64,000 bases of DNA, taken from contig CM053327.1 of NCBI GenBank assembly GCA_028583605.1, positions 31,217,126-31,281,125 of the forward strand, in the 5' to 3' direction. Shown piece by piece: positions 34,090-46,063 of this stretch (positions are counted from its first letter, which is position 1; every line of letters begins with the position of its first letter). Source of the DNA: Dastarcus helophoroides. Taxonomy: Eukaryota > Arthropoda > Insecta > Coleoptera > Bothrideridae. The position numbers and the translations under genes were made by a program. The notes under the pieces were generated by a model. It saw only the letters and a list, made by a program, of their open reading frames with translations. It did no database searches and was not told the DNA's origin.

Positions 34090-37000
34090 TTCGTGAATTA
34101 CAAAGATGTTGAAAGCAACTTTTTCTCTAAATTCCATGTCAAAACTCAGGTTTTTTACGTAACTTTACATTTTTTTTTTATCGAAGATTCCACTTTTCAG
34201 CTTAACCTTAAAAAAGTTTCTGTTTTAATGACTACCACTTAAAATATCAGAATATTTAAAAAAATCAGAATTTTACGTTAAAGGCAAATTTTTCAAGTAT
34301 CTACAAAAATTCGTACATTCGAGTCATAATTTTAAAAAAGTGCAAAATTTTCAAAAAAAAGTCGAATTTTTGAAAAATTCTCGAATTTTTGAAAATTTCT
34401 CGATACTTTGAAATAGATGAACATTGCGAGAAAAAGTCGAAATTTTCATCAGACAACGTCGAAATTTTGATCAGAAAATGTGGAAATTTTCAAAAAAAGT
34501 GGACATTCTGAAAAAAGATCGAAGTTTCAAAAAGTCTACATTCTGAAAAAAGATCGAAAGTTTTAAAAAGGTCAAAATTTCAAAACAATTCAACTTTAAA
34601 AAAAAATCGAATTTAAAAAAGAAATTCGATTTTTTTCCATGTTTAATAAAAAATCAAATTTTATTTTAAATTCGATTTTTCTATAAAAATTCCTTGTTTT
34701 GGTGGAATTTTTCAAATAAGCGTCAAATATGGATATGTCAAATTCCTCAAAAAATTGGAATTTTCTAAAATAGGCGAATTTTTCAAAAAATTTATGTTAC
34801 AAAAATTTGAAAATTCGACGTCAAAATTTTGAAAATTGTTCAGAAGTTTCAAAGACAGAGGAAGTTTGAAGAAATGATCGAAAATTTTGAAAAATGGTTG
34901 AAATTTTAAAAAAAGTCAAACAAAATTTTGATAATAGGATGTCGAAATTTTAAAAAGGTGAAAATTTAATAAATTTTTAAAAAGGTAGAATTTTTCAAAT
35001 AAGAATTAAAATTATGTACGTCAGATTCTTTAAAAAAAATTAGACTTGCTAAAAAAGAAGAATTTTTTAATGGAATTACAAAGATGTTGAAAGCAACTTT
35101 TTCTCTAAATTCCATGTCAAAACTCAGGTTTTTTTACGTAACTTTACATTTTTGATTCCACTTTTCAGCTTAACCTTAAAAAAGTTTCTGTTTTAATATC
35201 TACCACTTAAAATGTCAGAATATTTAAAAAAATCAGAATTTTACGGTAAAGACAAATTTTTCAAGTATCTACAAAAATTTGTACATTCGAGTCATAATTT
35301 TAAAAGAGTGCAAAATTTTCAAAAAAAATCGAATTTTTGAAAAATTCTCGAATTTTTGAAAATTTCTCGATACTTTGAAATAGGTGAAAATTGCGAGAAA
35401 AAGTAGAAATTTTCATCAGACAACGTCGAAATTTTGATCAAAAAATGTTGAAATTTTCAAAAAAAGTGGACATTCGGAAAAAAGATCGAAGTTTCAAAAA
35501 GTCTACATTCTGAAAAAAGATCGAAAGTTTCAAAAAGGTCAAAATTTCAAAACAATTCAACTTTTAAAGAAAAATCGAATTTAAAAATGAAATTCGATTT
35601 TTTCCATGCTTAATGAAAAATCAAATTTTATTTTAAATTCGATTTTTCTATAAAAATTCCTTGTTTTGGTGGAATTTTTCACATAAGCGTCAAATATGGA
35701 TATGCCAAATTCCTCAAAAAATTGGAATTTTCTAAAATAGGCGAATTTTTCAAAAAATTTATATTACAAAAATTTGAAGATTCGACAAAAAGTCAAAATT
35801 TTGAAAAAAGTTCAAAAGTTTCAAAGATATTCGAAATTTTAAAAAATGGCCGAAATTTTTGCAAAATCATTGAAATTTTAAAAAAGTCAAATGAAATTTT
35901 GATAATAGAATGTCGAAATTTTAAAAAAGTGGAAATTTAAAAAAATGATCGAAATTTTCAAAAAAGTAAAGGTTTTCAAATAAGACTCAAAATTATATAC
36001 GTCAGATTCTTTAAAAAAATAGACTTGCTAAAAAAGGAGAATTTTTTAAACAGTGCAATTACAAAAACTCGAGGATTCGAGAAATCAAAACTTTGAAAAA
36101 ACTCAAGATTCAAAATTCCGGATTTTTCAGTTTCACCTTAAAAAATTCTCCTTTTTAATGTAAGCCACTTAAAACGTACGAGTTCTTAAAAGTTCAAAAT
36201 TATCTGGAAAAGGCAAACTTTTCAAGTATCTACATAAATTCGTAGATTCGAGTAATAATTTTAAAAAAGTGCAAAATTTTCAAAAAAAGGCGAATTTTAG
36301 AAAAATTTTCCATATTTTCAAAAAAGTGAAAACTACCAGAAAAAGTCAAAATTTTGATGAGAAAATGTCAAAATTTTTATGAGAAAATGTCGAAATTTTC
36401 AAAAAAAGTTGACACTGAAAAAAAGATCAAAGTTTCAAAAAAGCTTACATTCTGAAAAAAGATCGAAAGTTTCAGAAAGAAAAAAAAGTCGAATTTTTGA
36501 AAAATTCTCGAATTTTTGAAAATTTCTCGATACTTTGAAATAAAGTTTTCATCAGACAACGTCGAAATTTTGATCAAAAAATGTTGAAATTTTCAAAAAA
36601 AGTGGACATTCTGAAAAAAGATCGAAAGTTTCAACATTTTAAAATAATTCAACTTTTTAGAGAAAAATCGATTTAAAAAAGAAATTCGATTTTGCTTTTT
36701 CGATTTTCAAGGATAAATCAAATTTAAAAAAAAATCGATTTTTCTTTAAAAATTCCTTTTTCTTTTAGTGGAAATTTTTAAACAAGCGTCATGGATCTGT
36801 CAAATTCCTCAAAAAAGTTGAATTTTCTAAATTGGGGGAATTTTTCAAAAAAATTATACTACAAACATTTTAAGATCCGACAAGAGTCAAAATTTTGAAA
36901 AAAGTTTAGAAGTTTCAAAAGGAGTCAAAATTTTAAAAAATGGTCGACGAAAATTTGGAAAATGATTGAAATTTTGATAAAAGTCAAATGAAATTTTAAA

Positions 37001-37200
37001 AAAGTCAAACGAAATTTTGATAATAAAATGTCGAAATTTAAAAAAATAGAAATTTAAAAAAAAGGTGAATTTTTTTAAAAAAGTAGAATTTTTCATATGA
37101 GTCAAAATTATATATGTTAGATTCTTAGAAAAAATTAGATTTGCAAAAAAAGGAGAATTTTTAAACAGTGGACTTACAAAAATTCGAAGATTCGAGAAAT
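34090..37200. repeat. About 1-kb tandem duplication (two close copies, one or more partial)
   Basis: The segment beginning gaattacaaagatgttgaaa at about 34095 recurs at about 35073 with high identity over almost 1 kb. A shorter, diverged third unit starts near 36055 and a fourth partial near 37165. Units are A-rich with 'gaaaatttctcgatactttg' and 'ttccttgttttggtggaatt' landmarks. Confidence 0.8.
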
Positions 37201-38430
37201 CAAAATTTTGAAAAAACTCAGAGTTTAAATTTTGAGAAAGTTTTCGAAGCTGTAAAAGTCAAAACTTTAATGAAAAGTCTAAATTATTATGACAAAATGT
37301 AGAAATTTTTCAAAAAGGTGGAAATTCAGAAAAAAGGTGGAAGTTTAAAAAAATCAAAGCTTCGATGAACAGTCTAAATTTATGTCAAAATATTGAAATT
37401 TTAAAAAAATAGCCGAAATAATAGCGGAAATTCTGAAAGAAGATCTAATTATGCAAAAAAGTACAAATTTTGAAAAAATCCAAATTTTCAGAAATGTCCA
37501 AATTTTCGAATAAAGTAGAATTTTTTAAATAAGTGTTAAATTTTATCATAATGGGCCCAAAAGGGATGTCCTAACTGCTGGCTGAAATTTTAAGCAACCC
37601 ATCCTAAAGCCAGAAAATCCAGAAAGGGTTAAATTTATATAAAAGTGGAGCCTTCGATAAGTTAAATTCTTGAAAAAGAAAAAAAAACAAAAATCTCAAA
37701 AAGTGGAAACTTTGAGAAATAGTCAAATTTTAAAGAAAAGATGGACGTTTATAAAATTCAAAATGATCGAATTTACAAAAAACAAAATTTTAAGAATCGT
37801 AATTTTGTCAAAGATTTAAAAAAAAATATTCGAAAATGTTCAGAAAAGGTAAAAATTTCCAACAATGGCAAAATAAAAAAGTGCAAGCTTTGGAAAAAAA
37901 TATATAATTTAATAAATATGCCTACGTGAAGGTTTTGAAGAAAGTCGAAGTTTTTAAAATGAAGCTTAAATTTCCAGGAAAAGTTGCAATTTTGAAGATG
38001 AGGCCCATATTATTAAAAAAAAGTAAAAACTTTGAAAATAGGTCAAAATTAATGAATGGTCCAAATTTTTAATAACTCACGAATTATGAACTTTCAAAAA
38101 GTTGATTTTTTGAATGAAAAAAGATGAGATTTTCAAATTAGTGGAGTCTTCTAACAAGAACAATCGAAATTGTGGAAAAAAAATGCAAAATGTCTCATAA
38201 ATGTTGAAGTTCGCAAAAATTCTCATGTGTGGAAATTTTGAGGTCAAAATTTTCAAAAAGTCGAAATTGTGGAAAAAAAGTACAAAAAGTCTCATAAAGG
38301 TCGAAGTTCGCAAAAACTCGCATAAGTGTCGAAATTTTGGGGTCAAAATTTTTAAAAAGGTCAAAATTTAAGAAATCTAAAATTTGAAAAAAGGCAAAAT
38401 TAACCAAAGCGATTTTTTCATTTTTTGTTT
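37200..38430. repeat. A-rich degenerate block with a 100-bp tandem pair
   Basis: General A-rich core repeat. The segment at about 38171-38270 (landmark 'gtctcataaatgttgaagtt') is repeated at about 38271-38370. No gene seen. Confidence 0.6.
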
Positions 38431-38563
38431 GTTTTATTTTTTCGTCAAAACCTAAATTATTGAATTATACCCCTTTTATTTTCTCTGTATTTGGGCTCGC
38501 GCGCCCAATACAGACCTCATAATTGTCCCCGAACAGGAAATATCTCTGAGCGGGCCTGAATAT

Positions 38564-38706
38564 TGTAAGAAAATGTAATTATAAAAATTAGTAAGGAAAA
38601 ATCAAACGGCAGATAAGCGCTCCAGAAATTTCCGCGAACGATAAGTTTTATCTGTACGTTCCTTCTAGAAACCGGGACGGGATCTATAAATATGCGGTCG
38701 GCTTCA
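38564..38706 (+). mobile_element. Partial LTR related to the solo LTR at 10 kb
   Basis: Matches the minus-strand LTR at 10046-10365 from its TGTAA start through 'caaacggcagataagcg', 'cagaaatttccg', 'cgttccttctagaa' and a TATAAATA box to gcggtcggctt. Similarity then stops and repeat E sequence begins. The R-U5 part is missing. Confidence 0.7.
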
Positions 38707-38724
38707 TTCCAAAAATCGGAAGTT

Positions 38725-38850
38725 TGACGTTAAATATCTCGACTTCGGTATCAGCACCGATCATTTAATTTTGCAGGTCTATAGGTAACATGGTTAGTAA
38801 CATATGCCAGAAATTTAAAGAAAATTTATGAAAAAGTAATTAACCGATTA
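38725..38850. repeat. Interspersed repeat E, partial copy 3
   Basis: Shares 'atatctcgacttcggtatca', 'atttaattttgcagg' and 'ggttagtaacatatgccaga' with 32190-32310. It directly abuts the truncated LTR. Confidence 0.6.
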
Positions 38851-38869
38851 AAAAAACAAATTCGAAGGA

Positions 38870-41150
38870 TCCACTAGTTCTATAATATAAGAAAATAATC
38901 CTATAGGAACAAATGGCAAGATTTTGCTTTCTTGGGTGGAAAATGAGTTTTGGAATATACAGTACTAGTCTGTGTGTATATTCCAGAGACTAGTTAGTAT
39001 ATTACGAAAATATCAGTATGACTTCCATAAGCCCAAGTGTATATGTATATGCACCAGGATAGATGGAAGTTGTATTGACATTTTTTAAAACATCTTGTGT
39101 CCTTCTGATTAAATCAATTTTAATTAAATTTACCAAACTGATGAATATCGCTCGCTGATGTCACTCTGCCTTCATTTTAAGTGGATGTGCCTAAAGGAAG
39201 CAAACAAAAACATTTAAACGACCGTAATTAATAAGGCAATTAATTTACTTATCGAAAATCTAACACGAAAACCGTTTTTTATTTATGTTCGTGGGTTTAC
39301 GTAATGTTTTATTTACTATGAGCTTGAATGTTTATATTATTGTGTAACACCTGTGCAATGACATTGTTTTTTTCCGGCACGTTACTGTCAGTGGGCGTTT
39401 CTAGTCTACAACATAACCAAATGACGTAACAAATGAGTGGTCGCACATGGCGCCTCGTAGCTGAAAATGTCACCTTGCCGTAAAAACATTTACACTATAA
39501 TGGAAATACTTGGTCAACAATCAACATTAACATAAAGTATAAATAACTTAACCTTGAGCCAGTTGCTAATTCTTTAATCTGCAGTGATTTCAACTGTATT
39601 AAGTGCATGAGCGTATAATTGTAATTAACAGAAACAGGTTATCGAATATAATTGGCCTATAAATTTACTTAATAACGGCTAAATAATATCTCCAATTTCA
39701 AAAACAATTTGAATTTGAATGCTAAATAGCTGAGTAAGTATTGCAATAAACATGTTATGTAGGCACCTATTAATAATGAACATGTAAGAAAACACACAAC
39801 AGTGGATATACATAGTTGTTTAATCAGTGTCAAAACTGACATTAACACATTCTCTCTAGCAATCTCAAAGATGGAACAGCTACCTACAGAGCCTGGAAGA
39901 AATCGTTAGATGATTCAATTTTTGACATGAATATCTACCGATAGTGATAACGAATTTCAGAAAAAAGTTAATGCGAAATCGTGAACAGTGTGAACGATTT
40001 AAAAACTAATGGTTGCAAGTGTTATAAACTATCTAATACTAGAGAAATATTTTCTGATGATCATGAAACGTTTTGAGTTTTGTGAATTTATGAGAGAAGC
40101 AGGTGATACCACTTGCTACCAAGGAATCACGTTTCTTTTGTTCTTAGACGCCACAACGCAACTAATTCGGAAAAAACTTCTTTGAGTATTCTTGTAAATA
40201 CACTATACTTATCCAGAGAAACTGACTACTGTGTGAGAGTTCCGTCACCCGCATATGTTTGCAAATGTTTAATATGCTCCGAAATTAGCGCATCCGGCTG
40301 TTTGAGCATTGGACATTAATTACGTGGATGCGCCGTTTAAAACTGGTGACCTGTGATACTTTCTCTTGCCAGTCCGCCTTATATCTGTACCTGCTAACGT
40401 AATAAGCGTTTGTTGACCTTAGCGAATCAGTAACGCCTTGTTACGGGAAATTTGGTTAATATCGCCCTTTCAAAAGGTAGAATATCAATTTTTGTTGAAT
40501 AAAGACAGAATCTTTGTTAAACTTTCCGAATAAGTGGTTAGAATTAATGGCATTTTGTATGAGACACTCTGTATGTATTACGATTACAGTGGGTGTTAAC
40601 TTTCTCAGTTGTTGCCAAACGTTTAAGCTACAAAAATATTTTCTTTGCGTTAGGAAAGATTAAGATTTTACCACTATGTAAACCGTTGTGACACTAGTTT
40701 TGTTTGTAGAACAATTTAGATTTGCTGTGGCAATTTATATGTATAAATGAAGCGGTAATAAAAATAGATCCTTGTTTACAGAATTTCTCCAATATGGCTC
40801 TTAAACTGCATAAACATGGGGCTCGCTCAAGGTATACATCAATTTCTCTCTCGCATAATTATTCAAATTGTTATAAAAACATCTGTGTTTGAGTATGATA
40901 ATTTCTAGATATAAATGAACCATACAAATATTGTGTAATCTGTATTTGCTTTTTTTAATAACTCGAAATTGAATGGAGTATTTCCGAAAGCGGTTCTGAA
41001 TGGATCAGGAGTCACTTAAACGAGCGTGTGGTGTATTTTGTAATCTAATTCTGTAGCTCTATTAGCAATATTGATTACAAAGCTTTATTTTCATGGAAAG
41101 TAGTATTTATTTAGATATAATTTGTTTCCAGGGTTCGGTACCTTAAAAAG
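38870..41150. other. Low-repeat intronic stretch, no gene recognised
   Basis: The longest block of apparently non-repetitive AT-rich sequence in the window. A 68-codon ORF (40113-40319) has no recognisable family. Nothing else to call by eye. Confidence 0.4.
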
Positions 41151-41167
41151 TTTTTTTTTTTTAATTT

Positions 41168-41222
41168 TAATCCACTCGCAAAGGGTAACCCCATTATGCC
41201 TTCAAAGCACTGCGAGTGGGAT
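41168..41222. repeat. Short inverted repeat (AATCCACTCGCA...)
   Basis: aatccactcgcaaag and gcactgcgagtgggatt face each other around about 25 bp, giving a hairpin. The tail 'ttaatccactc' recurs in reverse near 57760-57770, so it may be the end of a small mobile element. Confidence 0.45.
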
Positions 41223-41276
41223 TCGGAAAGAAGGATCGATGGCGATAAACCGCCTTCTTAAACAAGGATAGGTTTT

Positions 41277-41520
41277 TTTTTTGGTGGAACGGTCTGGTCC
41301 TTGGTTATCTTCAAAATTAATTAATTTTTAATTCAAGTTGATGTCCTTTCTACGCTTTTGTAATTTTTACTTAAAAAAAAATAAATAAACTTTTTTTCAA
41401 GCTTTGTAGTGTATTTTTTTCTGGAATGGACTGGTCCTTGGTTATTTTTACAAATTGAAATACAAATCTTTTTCCCTGAAACCAAGAAAGATTGAAAAAC
41501 TATTATTTTGGTGGTCCTTG
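41277..41520. mobile_element. Foldback repeat D, copy i (two left-arm fragments)
   Basis: Two same-orientation left-arm pieces: 41279-41320 (ggtggaacggtctggtcctt...) and 41421-41520 (ggactggtccttggttattt ... aagattgaaaaac). No ribozyme core. Confidence 0.6.
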
Positions 41521-41805
41521 TTTTTTTCAATTTATTTAACATTTCTTCGGCCCAGTTTGGAAATATATAAATTTTTATGGTTTGTTGACAATTTTATAAA
41601 CAGTTTTTGAAATGCGACTACGTGATATTTAAATTTTTTGATCTCGTCACTTCATGATAGTTTACAAATTAAAAGGTTACTTTATTTTCCATAGAATAGG
41701 AATAATGAAAAATAGCAGATCAAAAATTAGATATGGAAAAAATAAAAATTTTGTTTTTTTGATAAATTAGGAAAATATAAAAAAAAATACATAAAAGAGG
41801 TTGTA

Positions 41806-41852
41806 GCACTGGACATCGATGTTTCGCTCTCATTTGAGCTCGTCAGCAGTGC
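41806..41852 (-). ncRNA. Complete hammerhead ribozyme (family C)
   Basis: On the minus strand every element fits the type I hammerhead: stem I GCACUG/CAGUGC (six Watson-Crick pairs), box CUGACGA (41846-41840), stem II GCUC/GAGC with loop AAAUGA, GAAA (41825-41822), stem III A-C-A-U/A-U-G-U around a CG loop, then the GUC triplet with cleavage predicted between 41812 and 41811. All invariant core bases are present. Known: such short-stem-III hammerheads occur in Penelope-like retroelements and retrozymes. The flanks show no recognisable element arm. It is antisense to hdc. Confidence 0.88.
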
Positions 41853-41989
41853 ATAACATGGAAAGGGAACAATGGGGAAGAAATACTTAAAAATAATTTT
41901 TTTTTTTAAGTATAAAAAAGAAAAATAAAGAAATTTTAAGATGAATAGACGTTTCATCATTAATTTACTGTGTTAAAAATTTAAATATT

Positions 41990-42212
41990 TGAAGCCCAAT
42001 CCACAAGAAACAACTACTCCGAGGGCTAATACCCCTTCCGGCATTGAACTACACTTGTGGGTTGAACTTACATGCTCTTGGTGACTACTGTTCCTAACCG
42101 CTGAAATCTATTCAGCTTGGTAGTTAGAAGCACTCACCATTTGCGGAGTCCGTTCGTTCCGTTAGAGGAATAGGTTTATTCTTCATGGTTCCGGTCAATA
42201 AGGGTCTACCAT
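41990..42212. other. Balanced-composition segment, unrecognised
   Basis: GC-richer stretch between the ribozyme and repeat D copy j, with a short inverted repeat (attcttcatggt ... accatgaagaat, 42178-42219). It may be part of an unidentified transposon. Confidence 0.35.
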
Positions 42213-42213
42213 G

Positions 42214-42480
42214 AAGAATGGACTGGTCCTTGGTTATCTTCAAAAATTAAAATACAAATCTTGTCCCCTGGAACCAAGAAAGATTAAAAAAACAACAAAG
42301 GTTGCCCTAACGCGTTTCGACAGCTAGCTATCATCGTTAGAGCGTTACAGCACCTTTGTTGTATTTTTTAATCTTTCTTGGTTTCAGGGAACAAGATTTG
42401 TATCTTAATTTTTCCAGCTATCATCTTCAGAGAGATCTTCTTGGTTTCAGGGGACAAGATTTGTATTTCATTTTTTGAAG
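42214..42480. mobile_element. Foldback repeat D, copy j (rearranged)
   Basis: Left arm with ggactggtccttggttatct, damaged ribozyme segment (cgcgtttcgacagctagcta), right arm, then a second partial right arm (ctatcatcttcagagagatc ... gacaagatttgtatttca). Adjoins the LINE relic. Confidence 0.7.
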
Positions 42481-43725
42481 GATAGGTTGTAATTTCTGGG
42501 GAAAGTTCCTTTCCGCAACGAGTTCCATAACTTGATAGTTATACAGAAAAAAGAGTCTGTGTAGACTGAAGTCTTCACTGTGTAAAGCTGGACCGCACAG
42601 GAATTTGCTGTCTCCGACTGTCTTGTCAAAAACCTTGCCTTTGGGGGATCAATCCTATTAGTTCCTGCGAGTATCTTCCATGACAGTACTTGCATAAAAG
42701 AGACAAATCACCAATCATCCCCTTATGCTCTAGTGTCTCGAAAGAATCGGTCAAACTCTCGTCATCAATTAGGTGAATCGCTCTTCTTTGAATTGAATGA
42801 AAAACTACCAAAGTGTGCTTTGGGGCTGAACTCCGAACATGGGAACAGTATTCTAGTGTTGGCCTCACTTGAACTTTGTATAGTGTGGGCAGCTGATGAG
42901 ATGTAAAATACTTTTTAGCTCTAAAACGAAAGCTTAACATCTGGGAGACAGACTTGGCGATGGCGCCCACACAACAAAATCTTGCCCTTGGGGGATCATT
43001 CCTATTAGTTCCTGCGAGCATCTTCCATGATACTACTTGTAGAAAAGAGACAAGTCACCAACCATCCGCCTGTGCTCTAGTGTTTCGAAAGAATCGGTCA
43101 TCAATTAGGCGAATCGCTCTTTGAATGGTGTCCAAAAGAGCTAAAGTGTGCTTTGGAGCTGAACTCCAAACATGAGAACAGTATTCTAGTGTTGGCCTAA
43201 CTTGAGCTTTGTATAGTATTTATAGCTGATGAGATGTGAAGTACTTTTTAGCTCTAAAAAGAAAGCCTGGCTTCTGAGAGGCGGATTTGGTAATAAGCCG
43301 CACATGATCGTCCCAAGAGAAGTTAGTGCTCGCATTCACTCCTAGGATAGATAGATTAGATCCCATTGGGAGGATTTTACCGCCCATTAGTATGGTTGTT
43401 GCATTATCCCTTGATGTTTTCTTAGAGAAAACCGCGGCCTGAGTTTTTAAAGCGTTGAAGTCGTCCAGATTTTTCTTACCCCAATCCAGAATGATTTCAA
43501 GATCCCGATTAATCATCTATATCTGCTGTTCCCTTAGTCTGAAGCATCGACTGATAATGGTCTGTTGGAGAAAAAAGATGATACCAGGCTACTATCATCT
43601 GCGTAACTGTATATTGGATTGGAAGTTGAAGCTAACAGATCATTTATATGTAACAGAAACAGAGTAGGAGACAGGAGAGACCCCTGAGGCACCCCCGCAT
43701 TAATCACAAATGTATGAGATGCCAT
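42468..43725 (-). pseudogene. Degenerate non-LTR retrotransposon (jockey-like) reverse transcriptase
   Basis: Read from 43725 downward: GVPQGSLLSPTLFLLHINDL and the catalytic YADD motif, then INRDLEIILDWGKKNLDDFN, then the C-terminal part with LYKVQVRPTLEYCSHV and PKHTLVVFHSIQRRAIHLID. These are the RT palm/thumb and tail typical of jockey-clade LINEs (family recognition from motifs). Three frames with stops and shifts are needed, the N-terminal ORF and endonuclease are absent, and the C-terminal piece is present twice (about 42628-42932 and 42978-43265). It is a dead 5'-truncated copy, not expected to be functional. Confidence 0.85.
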
Positions 43726-43729
43726 CGAC

Positions 43730-44272
43730 GACGACCTGAAGGGATCTGCTAGCGAGAAAATGGGATATTAAAAGTAAAACAAAGCCCTCGATGCATCGTT
43801 ATTTAAATTTTTAGGATTTCTCTTGTAGTTTGTGCATAATCAGTTAATTATATTCGTAGAGTTTTTACATTATTTATTTCTTTAGAATTTCTGTTTTATT
43901 TTTGTCAGATCGGTTAAGAAACCAAAAAAGTAAAATAGATTGTCAGTGTTCAGTTTGGGCTCATTCTTCTTAAAGACTACGAAATCCAGTCCTCACCTGG
44001 TAGAGGATATATGATCTTTTGAGGATAAACCAAGTCATACTGTTTAATGCAAAGCGGAATAAATTGTAAGCAAATTTAACATATTACACGCCTAACCTTA
44101 TTTCCTTGTCGGTAGTTGCTAGTTCATTGATCTTAATATTTCAAAAATTGTACCTCGCCCTACGCAGCCTGCATAAAACTGGGCTTGTCCTGCCGACTGC
44201 GATTCAATTCAATTTTATATAATAAGGTTTTGATCAGTCACGTTTATCGTTACACGTAAAAGTCGATGAATA
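43730..44272. other. Low-repeat intronic stretch, no feature recognised
   Basis: AT-rich sequence without recognisable gene or repeat. Confidence 0.4.
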
Positions 44273-45110
44273 TATACCACTATTAACGACCTACTAGGAA
44301 ATCTAGTACTTTGTTATATGCCTGGGCATTTACCAAATGGTAAAGCGGCGAATTTCGAATTTTTTTCCAAATTACTATGTTAATTTCAAAATTTGGATTG
44401 TTTTCTCAAAATCTCGACGTTTTCTTAAAATGTCCATATTTTTCTGGAGCGTTATCTTCGATTTTTCGAAACTTTAACCTTGTTACAAAATGACGAGTTT
44501 TTTTCTTGCCATTTTAATTCCTGTTATCGAAATTTCGAATTCATCAAAAGCACTGACTTTAAATAGAAAATTTTTGAAAGATAATTCGAGTATAATGTCA
44601 AATAATTTAATTTTAATTATATTTTGGATGTGGATTAGAAATTTGAATTTTGGATTTTTCGTAAAAAAGATCCAGGAAAAGATTATATATTTTTTTGTTT
44701 TGATTTGACTTTTTAAACTCAAAAATGTTAAAATTGAAATTTTTCTGATTATTTCGATTTTTCTAAGAATGTTTATCCTCTTCTCGAAATTTGGACACTT
44801 TTTTTAGGAATTTTACCTATATATACCACTATTAACGACCTACTAGGAAATCTACTACTTTGTTATATGCCTGGGCATTTACCAAATGGTAAAGCGGCGA
44901 ATTTCGAATTTTTTTCTAAATTACTATGCTAATTTCAAAATTTGGATTGTTTTCTCAAAATCTCGACGTTTTCTTAAAATTTCCATATTTTTCTGGAGCG
45001 TTGCCATTTTAATCCCTGTTATCGAAATTTCGAATTCATCAAAAGCACTGACTTTAAATAGAAAATTTTTACCTTTTTCTGGCAACTTCGATTTTTCCTA
45101 GTTGACTGTA
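44273..45110. repeat. Tandem duplication, 547-bp spacing
   Basis: The 180-bp segment from atataccactattaacgacc to ttctggagcg (44273-44453) recurs almost unchanged at 44819-45001. A second block, 'attttaat.cctgttatcga' to 'agaaaatttt', at 44511-44575 recurs at 45007-45070. The copy is recent relative to the background repeats. Confidence 0.8.
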
Positions 45111-46060
45111 ACAGTAATTTTACACTTTATAAATACTTTTTTACTTACGTAGCAGTAACGAATATTCGCATTCGCATTAGCGAATATTTTTTATAGTAAA
45201 TAATTCCAGAAGCAAAGTTAATGCTAAGGTTGTTGTTAAACATAATTTTTTCACCATCAGTAAGCAGTAATTGATCAAACTGATGAAATAAAAAAAAACT
45301 GCTAATAAGGCTTTCATTAATCCTTATAACTGTGCGACGATCTTTATTTACAAGCGCTAATGGTCTTATTAGACTCGTTGCGCCTGACTAAAGAAAAAAA
45401 AAAGAGACTGAATAACGGCGGATGTTGTGGAACAAAGCAGCGGATAATACCGAATGAAATTAACGTTAGCATCGATTTGCAAACTAAGAAGCAATTAAAT
45501 TATTCAGTGGACGGGATCGTCGGAGACATTTAAATAATTAGTAATGAAATCTGGTTTGCAGGCTTCTTCCACGGCAAATTGACAACCGCAGGAATCACGA
45601 GAGCTGTCCTTTGCTTTGGGTAGTTCGTTCTTCGGAGATACGTAGTCTAGGAAAGGTGGTTTATTACATTAGTGAAGCACTAGGAGCGTAATTACTAATT
45701 AGTCCCTTGGTTATTTCTCAGTAGCTCCATTTGTTAAAGACGCCAAGTTGTTAGCGATACGTTATTGTGTCGTTTGCGAATAGATTTACAGATCTAATCA
45801 ACAGATTCGGTATGGGCTTGTTAACAAATCATGAAAGGATTTATCGTTTCTAATTACACTATAAATGGATTAACTGGGATAAATACACAACCCAGATTAA
45901 AAAAAACACCAAATTTGTTTTTTTTTCTATTTGTACAATAATTTATATTAAGTCGAGCGTTATTTATAGGAAGGAATTTTGTAACCAGTTTTTTCAGCGA
46001 CAATAGCATAAAAAGTATCTATTTTGATGACAAAAGCTGAATACCTCGTAGTATGTTAGT
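45111..46060. other. Low-repeat intronic stretch, no feature recognised
   Basis: AT-rich sequence; nothing to call. Confidence 0.4.
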
Positions 46061-46063
46061 TAT

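Noticed and set aside
40057..40077. Possible hammerhead at tctgatgatcatgaaacg
   Set aside because: CUGAUGA and GAAA are present but only four bases separate them, so no stem II can form.
43455..43667. Plus-strand ORF at 43.5 kb
   Set aside because: Antisense shadow of the minus-strand LINE reverse transcriptase.
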